Positions 1 through 6,398 of a DNA stretch of 9,688 nt are shown here, in pieces. This stretch comes from an uncultured Alphaproteobacteria bacterium. GTDB taxonomy: Bacteria; Pseudomonadota; Alphaproteobacteria; Rs-D84. The notes under the pieces are model-generated. The model was not told the origin of the DNA and did not search any database. It saw only the letters and a list, made by a program, of their open reading frames with translations. A program made the position numbers and the translations under genes. The stretch's first letter is position 1, and each line of letters begins with the position of its first letter. The stretch is taken from NCBI GenBank assembly GCA_944389685.1, contig CALXNF010000008.1:1-9688 (forward strand). The letters are read 5' to 3'.

Positions 1-798
1 CACGACATGGTTCAATGCACCTGGTATATTCTTATTTTGTTTACCATCAATTTCGTTTTGCAAATCAGAATCTAACTTTTCTTTTGCAATTGTGCCATCA
101 GTAATTTTATCACCGCTGATTGCACCGTCTTCTACTTTTGCGGGATCAAACTCTGCATTTGCAATCTGTTCTTGTGTCCATGTGGCAACTGCGCTAACAG
201 AAGGATATTCCGTTGCCGCATTTAAACTTTCAGGATTTAATATCGTAACTTTATTAGATTTATCTTCTTTAGTATCCAACTCACCGTTCAATTCGTTTAT
301 TGCCCCAGTTAAGTCCGAAGCAGTTGTATCCAAAACTCCGTCACCGACCTTGTCCTGTAAATCAGTAATTGCACCACTTGATGCGATACCATCTGTTGCA
401 GTTTTAATTGCATCTACAACAGCTTTAGCCGAAGGATATTTATTTTGATTTTCTGCATCAGCCACCAAATCATCCGTCTTATTTGCCAACGTCTGATATG
501 TACTAGCAGCTGTATCAGAATCCAACTTTGTACCAATATCTGCCTTTAAATCATTAATATCCTTTACCAATCCTGCTTCTTCGTTACCAACGGTGGTTTC
601 TAATGCCCCAACAGAACTCTGTATCTGATTAACGGTCTCTGTTTTTGCATAAGTGCTTTCAACCGTCCCTAAAATGGAAGTTTCTTTATTATCGACATAC
701 TGTTTGCTAGCAATCTCTGTAGTCACAGCTTTCGCAGCACCAGAACTTAATAAAATGACAGCCACAAAACCAGAAAAAGCAATTTTTGTTTTTTTCAT
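1..798 (-). CDS. Secreted coiled-coil/repeat protein, N-terminal part (3' end outside window)
   Basis: I read this frame on the minus strand: 266 codons are open from ATG at 798 to the window edge with no stop, so the gene is partial. Residues 1-24 form a signal peptide (MKKTK, hydrophobic core, cleavage likely after AAKA). The mature part is acidic, Ala/Thr/Lys/Asp-rich and lacks cysteine. It has short heptad-like stretches (SSVGALETTV, DINDLKADIGTKL, LTGAINELNGELDTKEDK). It shares modules with the 848-residue protein just upstream: 'VGNEEAGLV' (70-78), 'NKYPSAKAV' (119-127), 'TEYPSVSAV' (196-204) and 'ISGDKITDGTIAKEKLDSDLQNEIDGKQNK' in pieces (228-256). The two are therefore paralogues. The gene lies 17 bases behind that neighbour, with an AAAGGAAAAG ribosome site, so it is co-transcribed. 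It is probably a surface or fibre protein with an elongated coiled-coil body. The function is unknown and I recognise no enzyme motif. Confidence 0.88.
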   Translation of the reverse strand, partial: MKKTKIAFSGFVAVILLSSGAAKAVTTEIASKQYVDNKETSILGTVESTYAKTETVNQIQSSVGALETTVGNEEAGLVKDINDLKADIGTKLDSDTAASTYQTLANKTDDLVADAENQNKYPSAKAVVDAIKTATDGIASSGAITDLQDKVGDGVLDTTASDLTGAINELNGELDTKEDKSNKVTILNPESLNAATEYPSVSAVATWTQEQIANAEFDPAKVEDGAISGDKITDGTIAKEKLDSDLQNEIDGKQNKNIPGALNHVV

Positions 799-815
799 TT
801 TTCTTTTCCTTTACA

Positions 816-3362
816 TTACATTGCGATTGTGTACCAAACCTTGTCACCATTTTCGTCGGTGCCCAAAATCTTATTTTCACCAGCCCCGCTCATCGTAACT
901 GCATTATCCAAAGTATTTTGAACGTCTTCGGACAATTTAGTCTTTTCTATGCCAGCATCTGCAGCGACGTCAGCATTTGAAATATCATTCTTAGCCGCAA
1001 GAGTACCAAGCCCGTTAACTTTTGAACTATCTATAGATTCTACATTCGAAATATTTCCGTCTACGCCAACAACCAAAATATTACCACTATACTGAGAACC
1101 TATTTGTTTATCTTGTTTTTTCGCTAATTCAGATGCAATCTCTCCGCTACCAACTTCACCTATATTTTTTACCATCTCGTCAACTTCGTCTTTCGTGTAA
1201 GTTGTCGCTTTATCTGCTTTAACCTCTAACTGCTGAGCCAATTCACCGTCTGTCACATACCCTTCCAAAGTAGTGGTTAACGCATCATTTGTAACAACAC
1301 CTGCACCTTCAATTGCAGCATCAACATCATCAGAAGTTACGTAACCGGCACCAGCCAATTCTTCATCAGTTACATAATTTTCCAATTCTGTTTTATCAGC
1401 TTTTGTACCTAATGCCGCAGTTACCGCTGCAGACGAAGGATACTTAGTTTCATCATCCGTTATAGTTTTTGCCTCTCGCGCAGAAACGTCTTGTTTCAGT
1501 GCCAAACTTGCATCAACCTTTGCAACATCTGCTACTAAACCCGCTTCCTCATTACCAACCGTAGCCTGCAACTGCTGAACAGCAGTTTTATCTGCTTTTG
1601 CATCCAACTGTTCTGTTGTCGCAAAACCCGCCAAATCAGAAGTTTTGGCATAGCCTTCTAGCTCAGCTTTATCCGCCTTAGCCGACAATTGTTCAGTAGT
1701 CGCATAATTCGAAAGCTCGGACTTATCTGCCTTTGCATCTAGTTGTTCTGTTGTCGCATACCCCGCCAATTCCGCCTTATCAGCTTTCGCATCCAAATCC
1801 GTCTTAAACGCTTTCGTCTCTAATTCTCTATAAACAGCGGCAGAAGAAGGATACTTAGTTTCATCATCAACAACTGTCTGTGTCTTATTAGAAACATCTT
1901 CCTTGCCTACTAAAGCCTCACTTATATCTCCGGCAACAATATTTGCAACCTTATCGTCAACCTCTGAAATAGTATAATAGTTTTCTAACTTAGTATCCAC
2001 AGAATCCGTAGTTGCATAATTTAACAATTCTGATTTATCTGCTTTCGTCTCCAACTGTTCTACTGTCGCATACCCAGCCAAATCAGAAGTTTTTGCATAA
2101 TTTCCCAGTTCGGACTTATCTGCTTTTGTATCTAACTGAGTATTCACATAAGACGTATCTGCCTTTGTCGCCAAACCACCGACGGCATTTGCAGCATCTA
2201 TTGCCGCACCGGCGGCCAAATCCTTGGCCTCAGCAACATCTGCCGCCAACCCAGAAACCGTTCCTACATCCGCTTTGTTTGCCAACTGGGCATCTACATA
2301 AGAAGTGTCCGCCTTAGTTCCTAACGCATTATTAAAATCTTCGGTCTTGACATAGTCTGCCATATCAACACCGACTAGATCCGAAACTTTTTCGTCTACT
2401 TCTTGTTTATTATAAACTTCTTCTTTGGTATAAACATCTGCCGCATCTGCTTTTGCCTGCAAACCACGTTTTAAATCATCACTGGTTACCAAACCCGCAG
2501 TTGCAGCTGTCAACTCTTCCTTCGTAGCATATTTATTTGCAACATCAGCAACAGCCATATCTATAGCTAAATTCATTTCTTCAGTGGTGGAATACGCACC
2601 TAAATCAGCCGCATCTCCAGGCTCACCCTTTTCACCCTGAGGTCCCTGAGGCCCTGTAATTTCAGCCTTAGATATCAAAACTTGCCAATTGGAATCACCG
2701 GCATGACGCCACAAAACGTCTGTTTCATTTGCATCAAGCTCTATTTTAACATTTTCCCCGATTGCTTCCTCTAGCGCCTCCTGCAAAGGAATAACATTAA
2801 TGAATATCTCGTTAGTATTATCATCAATACTTATATAACCATCATCGACAGGAATCAAAGAATCTTGTTTATTTAACAACTGATCACTAACATCTTCCGT
2901 AACTCCACGTAATGCACCAACTTCATCCTCTAAACGCCCGACCTGATCACGCAATTCTTCTAATTCACCGGTATCCACAGAACCGTCACCACCAGAAGAA
3001 GAACCGCCGCTTGGTGTTTGAGGGCGCAAAGAACTTCCACCACTTACAGAGGTTGCCCCACCAAGATACTGCCCGATAGACAAACGCGGCGTTGTCGCAA
3101 CCCGCCCACTCGTAGTAGTCCCTGCGTTTACTTTCGTACTTGTTCCAGAAACCCCAGAAGACGGCGTAACCCTAACTGAACCACCACGGACAGAAGAAGA
3201 ACTTCCGCCCGAACCAGCATTTGCCTCAGCCGCACTAGATGCACTTGTATATGTACCAGTTCCACCAAGCGAACGCACGGAAGAAGCAGCATAAGCCCCA
3301 GAAACAGCTGTGCACAATACACAAATTATTGCAAGCCTCGAAATCTTAAATTCGTTTTTCAT
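816..3362 (-). CDS. Large secreted fibre-like protein with collagen-like stretch and KADK/YATTEQL coiled-coil repeats
   Basis: The protein has 848 residues. I chose ATG at 3362 over the adjacent TTG at 3365 because the AGAGAG ribosome site sits 5-6 bases from the ATG. Numbering here starts at that ATG. A signal peptide covers about 1-25 (cleavage after GAYA). A Ser/Gly/Thr-rich linker covers about 26-130, and a Leu-heptad coil about 131-165 (ELEELRDQVGRLEDEVGALRG). A compact segment, about 170-235, contains 'VLWRHAGDSNWQVLIS', which is reminiscent of phage tail-fibre knobs. A collagen-like GPQGPQGEKGEPGD tract follows (about 237-250). A long repeat region (about 255-755) is built from 'KADKxELxxYATTEQLxA' units of 18 residues and two 'ETKYPSSAAV' modules. 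A C-terminal domain (about 756-848) ends VWYTIAM. There is no YadA-type or autotransporter barrel, LPXTG or lipobox. I infer a rigid, probably oligomeric surface or extracellular fibre. Its partner or anchor is unknown. Confidence 0.9.
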   Translation of the reverse strand: MKNEFKISRLAIICVLCTAVSGAYAASSVRSLGGTGTYTSASSAAEANAGSGGSSSSVRGGSVRVTPSSGVSGTSTKVNAGTTTSGRVATTPRLSIGQYLGGATSVSGGSSLRPQTPSGGSSSGGDGSVDTGELEELRDQVGRLEDEVGALRGVTEDVSDQLLNKQDSLIPVDDGYISIDDNTNEIFINVIPLQEALEEAIGENVKIELDANETDVLWRHAGDSNWQVLISKAEITGPQGPQGEKGEPGDAADLGAYSTTEEMNLAIDMAVADVANKYATKEELTAATAGLVTSDDLKRGLQAKADAADVYTKEEVYNKQEVDEKVSDLVGVDMADYVKTEDFNNALGTKADTSYVDAQLANKADVGTVSGLAADVAEAKDLAAGAAIDAANAVGGLATKADTSYVNTQLDTKADKSELGNYAKTSDLAGYATVEQLETKADKSELLNYATTDSVDTKLENYYTISEVDDKVANIVAGDISEALVGKEDVSNKTQTVVDDETKYPSSAAVYRELETKAFKTDLDAKADKAELAGYATTEQLDAKADKSELSNYATTEQLSAKADKAELEGYAKTSDLAGFATTEQLDAKADKTAVQQLQATVGNEEAGLVADVAKVDASLALKQDVSAREAKTITDDETKYPSSAAVTAALGTKADKTELENYVTDEELAGAGYVTSDDVDAAIEGAGVVTNDALTTTLEGYVTDGELAQQLEVKADKATTYTKDEVDEMVKNIGEVGSGEIASELAKKQDKQIGSQYSGNILVVGVDGNISNVESIDSSKVNGLGTLAAKNDISNADVAADAGIEKTKLSEDVQNTLDNAVTMSGAGENKILGTDENGDKVWYTIAM
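1584..1787 (-). repeat. Core of tandem 18-residue (54-bp) coding repeats, KADKxEL-YATTEQL
   Basis: Within the 848-residue protein, consecutive units begin KADKAELAGYATTEQLDA, KADKSELSNYATTEQLSA and KADKAELEGYAKTSDLAG. The third is extended by a 9-residue half-unit (FATTEQLDA) before the next KADK. Diverged copies occur further upstream at about 2022-2126 (KADKSELGNYAKTSDLAGYATVEQLET, KADKSELLNYATTD). At DNA level the units differ at many third positions, so the period is held at protein level, consistent with selection for the repeat rather than recent slippage. Confidence 0.8.
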
Positions 3363-3382
3363 CAATTCTCTCTACTTGTCTA

Positions 3383-3412
3383 ATGATATCACAATTTTAC
3401 GAATCGGGTCAA
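3383..3412 (-). promoter_or_regulatory. Sigma70-like promoter of the 848-residue fibre gene
   Basis: On the minus strand TTGACC (3412-3407) is followed after 18 bases by TATCAT (3388-3383), each matching five of six consensus bases. Transcription would start near 3376, about 14 bases before the start codon. It lies in the 62-base gap downstream of the beta-barrel gene, so the fibre genes can be expressed independently of it. I see no terminator between the two genes, so read-through is also possible. Confidence 0.6.
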
Positions 3413-3424
3413 CCGTTTTATACG

Positions 3425-4150
3425 TTAAAATTCATATCTAATACCAAGTGATATAGAATTATCTAAAATAAAGTCTATATCATTTTGAAACCAATATTTA
3501 TTAGTATCATTCGGGAAAGTTAAATCATTTATTCGTTGCTCTATACCGGTCATACCAGAAAACCGATATCTAATATCCAAAACTAAGTTATAATCTAATT
3601 CACGCGAATAGCCTAACATCACACCAGCCATCGGAGAAAAACCATATTCCTTTCTTTCATTACCGTTAGAATAAATCGTATCTATTGTTGATATAGGCAT
3701 TGCAGCCCCGACACCAGCACCTACATAAAAACCGTTTATAAAATCATAATAACCATTAAACATCACATAAGGAATTTGTAAAGAAAACTCGGACGTAGCA
3801 TCTTTATCTTCAAAATATCCCATATAACCTGCTTCTAATTCAGCACGCCAAAAATAAGCAAATTTTCTTCCGCCAAAAACACTTCCCCCAAATACAGGTT
3901 CAAAAGAATATTTATCGCTACTAAACTCATCTGGTGCAACTACTCCATCTGCGACGCTATACTTATTTTCCCAATTTAAGAAATTTAAATCTGCACGTGC
4001 ACCGACATACCAACCGGTTTTAGCTTTATCTGTATAATCATATGTAACCCGATAACCACCGTTACCATCACGCGTCAAATAACTAGGAGCAGCATTAACA
4101 GCTGTAACGCCAAACCCCAACGAAACAAACAAAGATAATATTTTTTTCAT
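3425..4150 (-). CDS. Outer-membrane beta-barrel protein (opacity/OmpA-N-like porin family)
   Basis: The protein has 241 residues. I chose ATG at 4150, because from there the product starts MKKILSLFVSLGFGVTAVNA, a clean 20-residue signal peptide, with an AAGGAAAG ribosome site just upstream. Longer starts add a non-secretory leader. The mature protein has alternating aromatic and polar strands typical of an eight-stranded barrel: TGWYVGARADLNFL, FGGRKFAYFWRAELEAGYMGYF, PYVMFNGYYDFINGFYVGAGVGAAMP, FSPMAGVMLGYSRELDYNLVLDIRYRFSGM. It ends 'SLGIRYEF', the terminal phenylalanine signature recognised by the BAM complex. It is divergent from pal and lies just upstream of the two fibre genes on the same strand. 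It may be a general small porin or adhesin. A role in anchoring the fibres is speculative. Confidence 0.85.
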   Translation of the reverse strand: MKKILSLFVSLGFGVTAVNAAPSYLTRDGNGGYRVTYDYTDKAKTGWYVGARADLNFLNWENKYSVADGVVAPDEFSSDKYSFEPVFGGSVFGGRKFAYFWRAELEAGYMGYFEDKDATSEFSLQIPYVMFNGYYDFINGFYVGAGVGAAMPISTIDTIYSNGNERKEYGFSPMAGVMLGYSRELDYNLVLDIRYRFSGMTGIEQRINDLTFPNDTNKYWFQNDIDFILDNSISLGIRYEF

Positions 4151-4177
4151 ACTTTCCTTTCCTTTCTTTTTTATAAG

Positions 4178-4207
4178 AGTATACCACAAAAAACACATAA
4201 AGCCCAA
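4178..4207 (-). promoter_or_regulatory. Promoter of the beta-barrel gene (extended -10)
   Basis: On the minus strand TGG-TATACT (the -10 box at 4183-4178, with an extended TG immediately upstream) has a weak -35 box TTGGGC at 4207-4202, 18 bases away. It would start transcripts near 4171, about 20 bases before the ATG at 4150. Confidence 0.55.
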
Positions 4208-4223
4208 GCATAAAAAACACTTA

Positions 4224-4252
4224 TTGACAATTTTTTATAAAATTTGTTAAAT
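4224..4252 (+). promoter_or_regulatory. Promoter of pal
   Basis: A perfect TTGACA (4224-4229) is followed after 17 bases by TTAAAT (4247-4252, four of six consensus bases). The start would be near 4259, giving a leader of about 28 bases that contains the GAAAGGA ribosome site (4274-4280) seven bases before the ATG at 4287. It is arranged back to back with the barrel-gene promoter. Confidence 0.6.
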
Positions 4253-4286
4253 GACATTAGTGAGATTTATAATGAAAGGAAATATA

Positions 4287-4691
4287 ATGAAAAAATTTAT
4301 CTTATTCGGATTAATAATTACTTTAACCGCATGTAGTGGCGTACCAAGCAACATAAATGACGACAAGGTCTTCTTTGAGTTCGATTCCGCACACATTTCA
4401 GATGAAGCACGTGCTGACTTAGAAAAACAATCCTTGTATATGAAAACGCACCCAGACAAAACTATTATATTAGAAGGTCACTGTGATGAACGCGGTTCTA
4501 CTGAATATAATTTAGCACTTGGGGCTTTACGTGCGGGAAATGCCGCACACGTTTTAATTGCGGAAGACATTGAACCAGAAAGAATCAAAACAATTTCTTA
4601 CGGTAAAGAACGCCCACAATATTTTGGGACAGGTGAAGAAGTTTGGGCAAAAAACAGAAACTCAACAACAAAAGTTGTTGATGCAGAATAA
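4287..4691 (+). CDS. pal: Peptidoglycan-associated lipoprotein Pal (OmpA-like domain)
   Basis: The protein has 134 residues. It starts MKKFILFGLIITLTACSG, with lipobox LTAC and lipidated Cys16. The ATG at 4287 fits the ribosome site GAAAGGA, and earlier in-frame starts would spoil the signal. The OmpA-C domain runs from about residue 27 to the end. It contains VFFEFDSAHI and the Pal hallmark GHCDERGSTEYNLALGALRA (64-83), then ISYGKERP and WAKNR. Pal tethers the outer membrane to peptidoglycan by binding meso-diaminopimelate, and it interacts with TolB, which is encoded at the other end of this window. Two oddities stand out. Only about 11 residues separate the lipidated cysteine from the first domain strand, against roughly 40 in E. 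coli. The usual NRRAVxVV ending is replaced by NRNSTTKVVDAE. The gene is monocistronic, with its own promoter and terminator. Confidence 0.93.
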   Translation: MKKFILFGLIITLTACSGVPSNINDDKVFFEFDSAHISDEARADLEKQSLYMKTHPDKTIILEGHCDERGSTEYNLALGALRAGNAAHVLIAEDIEPERIKTISYGKERPQYFGTGEEVWAKNRNSTTKVVDAE

Positions 4692-4724
4692 AAAACGTAC
4701 CTTCGGGTACGTTTTTTATTTTTT
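4690..4724 (+). terminator. Rho-independent terminator after pal
   Basis: CGTACC (4696-4701), loop TTCG (4702-4705) and GGTACG (4706-4711) are extended by A5-T5 pairing and followed by a T-rich run to 4724. The cUUCGg tetraloop is exceptionally stable. It starts inside the stop codon of pal and isolates pal from ftsE. Confidence 0.93.
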
Positions 4725-4730
4725 GTGTAC

Positions 4731-4759
4731 TTGACCACTTATGCTTTTTTTACTACCAT
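4731..4759 (+). promoter_or_regulatory. Candidate promoter of the ftsE operon, giving a leaderless or near-leaderless start
   Basis: TTGACC (4731-4736) is followed by a 17-base spacer and TACCAT (4754-4759; four of six). A start seven bases downstream of the -10 box falls at about 4766-4767, on the ATG of ftsE. No Shine-Dalgarno sequence precedes this ATG (upstream bases are CCATTTTTCCT). Confidence 0.45.
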
Positions 4760-4766
4760 TTTTCCT

Positions 4767-5558
4767 ATGGAAGATAATACAGCTATTTCTTTTGCTAATG
4801 TTGGCGCACGTTATGATAATGCCAGAGAGGTTCTGTCAGACGTTTCTTTCAACATAAGCGCTGGGGCTTTTTACTTTTTATCTGGTGCATCTGGTGCAGG
4901 TAAAACGACTTTATTGCGCCTTATTTATCAATTACACAAACCTTCTCGCGGTCAAATAAAATTATTTGGTCAGATTACTAATAATATGACCAGGGACGAA
5001 ATAGCACAGCTTCGCCACAAAATGGCAATTGTATTCCAAGAATACTCTTTATTATCACACATGTCTGTATTTGATAACGTTGCATTGCCTTTACGCGTTC
5101 GTGGAATATCCGAAGCGAAAATAAAAAAACTTGTTTTAAAAGTACTTGAATGGGTAGGACTTGCAAAATACGCCGATTCCAACCCTAAAACATTATCTGG
5201 TGGACAGCAACAACGCGTATCTGTTGCAAGAGCTATCATAATTCAACCAGCTATATTATTAGCCGACGAACCCACCGGGAACCTAGATGATGAAAATGCA
5301 TCTCGATTAATGGAACTTTTTGTGCAAATGAACAAAACTTTCGGCACCACAATAATCTTGGCAACCCACAGTACAAAATTAATGGAGACTTACAAATTTC
5401 CTGTAATACACGTAGAAAATCATAAAGTTAATTTCGTTACATCAAAAGAAAAAACTTTACCGGAAAATCCGTCTACGAAAAAAATATGGAAAGGTCCTAA
5501 ACCACAGAATTATTTCACAGAATTATCTAAACAATTTGATGATATTGGGAATGCATAA
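4767..5558 (+). CDS. ftsE: Cell-division ATP-binding protein FtsE
   Basis: The protein has 263 residues from ATG 4767. A GTG at 4725 is also in frame but would add MYLTTYAFFTTIFP, which FtsE proteins lack. The ABC ATPase motifs are all present: Walker A GASGAGKT (40-47), Q-loop Q91, signature LSGGQQQR (143-150), Walker B ILLADEPTGNLD (163-174) and H-loop H201. Family members bind FtsX at the inner-membrane division site. ATP hydrolysis is coupled through FtsX to periplasmic peptidoglycan hydrolases or their activators. The ftsX start codon follows the stop directly, which supports the FtsE call over a generic LolD/MacB-type ATPase. A C-terminal tail of about 40 residues (from about 222, rich in Lys/Pro/Asn) exceeds the roughly 222-residue E. 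coli protein. Translation initiation may be leaderless. Confidence 0.93.
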   Translation: MEDNTAISFANVGARYDNAREVLSDVSFNISAGAFYFLSGASGAGKTTLLRLIYQLHKPSRGQIKLFGQITNNMTRDEIAQLRHKMAIVFQEYSLLSHMSVFDNVALPLRVRGISEAKIKKLVLKVLEWVGLAKYADSNPKTLSGGQQQRVSVARAIIIQPAILLADEPTGNLDDENASRLMELFVQMNKTFGTTIILATHSTKLMETYKFPVIHVENHKVNFVTSKEKTLPENPSTKKIWKGPKPQNYFTELSKQFDDIGNA

Positions 5559-6398
5559 ATGACAAAAAAGCCTGTTGTTTTTTCTCTTATACGCGATCAA
5601 TCAATCTTTATGACCGCAATAATGTCATTACTTACGTTCTTAGCCGTTTTGGCTTTTGGTATTGCGCTTGCAATCGGGACTGGCGTTGCCCGTTGGAATT
5701 CTCAGTGGAATCTGTTCGCAACAGTTCAAGTTATGGATTCTGATAATTTACCGAAAGTAAAAAAAATAATTGATGAAAACAAAGAAAAGATAATAACCAT
5801 AAACGAAATTTCTACCGAACAAATGAAAGATTTATTAGGTCCTTGGATTTCAAGTGGCGGTGCACTGGAAAATTATTTGCCCACAATGTATGAATTGCAA
5901 TTTAATACTATTGGCGATTTAGAATCAGTTGAAAAACAAGTTTCGGAATTCGCTAGATTTTTAACCCATTCAAAAGCTTTAAAAAGTTCAACTTCTGCTG
6001 GTTGGAAAATGATTTTGATTTCTTCGTTTGTATTATTACTAACATTAGGAGCAATAGGTATATGCATTTCTTATATTGCCCGCAATACAGCTTTATTACA
6101 CAGAAGAGAACTAGAAATATTAAATCAAATTGGTGCGACAGATACATATGTTGCCCGCCAAATGCAGATAATTATTGCAAAGATTTGTACAACTGCTGGG
6201 GCAATAGGTTTTATCGTTGCAGTTCCATTTTTACTGCTAATTCTTGGTGCCGCACACAGTGCTCGCGTTGGATTAATGGCAATGCTTTCCATTTCTGGTT
6301 GGGGCTGGTTTACTTTATTAATACTTCCTATTGCAATAATAATCTTTGCTATATGGATTACGAAAAAGACAACTATAAACATTCTGAAGAATAGTTAA
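5559..6398 (+). CDS. ftsX: Cell-division ABC transporter permease-like protein FtsX
   Basis: The protein has 279 residues, with its ATG abutting the ftsE stop (TAAATG), so translation is coupled. The topology matches FtsX: a cytoplasmic N-terminus, TM1 at about 18-42, one periplasmic domain (about 45-148) and TM2 at about 150-173. The cytoplasmic segment RRELEILNQIGATDTYVARQ (182-201) is the FtsX/MacB coupling motif contacting the ATPase. TM3 (about 205-231) and TM4 (about 249-268) follow. FtsX transmits FtsE ATPase state to periplasmic cell-wall amidase activators or hydrolases at the septum. The periplasmic domain is about 100 residues with no recognisable partner motif, and no EnvC- or NlpD-type gene lies in this window. 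It overlaps the next gene by one base (TAATG). Confidence 0.92.
   Translation: MTKKPVVFSLIRDQSIFMTAIMSLLTFLAVLAFGIALAIGTGVARWNSQWNLFATVQVMDSDNLPKVKKIIDENKEKIITINEISTEQMKDLLGPWISSGGALENYLPTMYELQFNTIGDLESVEKQVSEFARFLTHSKALKSSTSAGWKMILISSFVLLLTLGAIGICISYIARNTALLHRRELEILNQIGATDTYVARQMQIIIAKICTTAGAIGFIVAVPFLLLILGAAHSARVGLMAMLSISGWGWFTLLILPIAIIIFAIWITKKTTINILKNS

Noticed and set aside
92..448. Plus-strand open frame of 118 codons
   Set aside because: It is antisense to the partial fibre gene, has no ribosome site, and its Ser/Ala/Val-rich product reflects the complementary repeat composition.
1584..2126. Periodic repeats that could be mistaken for a CRISPR array
   Set aside because: The repeats keep one reading frame, have a 54-base period without unique spacers, and encode KADK/YATTEQL units inside one long gene.
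2012..2317. Plus-strand open frame of about 100 codons inside the fibre gene
   Set aside because: It is antisense to repeats, His/Pro/Leu-rich, and has no initiation signals.
816..3362. Trimeric autotransporter adhesin (YadA type)
   Set aside because: The coiled-coil body fits, but the C-terminus (ending VWYTIAM) has no YadA anchor strands and there is no extended signal peptide typical of that class.
4151..4207. Longer N-terminus for the barrel protein (start at 4207)
   Set aside because: It would cover the promoter and put 19 residues ahead of a perfect signal peptide; ATG 4150 has its own ribosome site.
4247..4459. Minus-strand open frame overlapping pal
   Set aside because: It lies antisense to the pal coding region, which has clear family motifs, and has no ribosome site.
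4690..4724. Small RNA or riboswitch at the pal-ftsE junction
   Set aside because: The simple hairpin with a UUCG loop and U-run is fully explained as a terminator.
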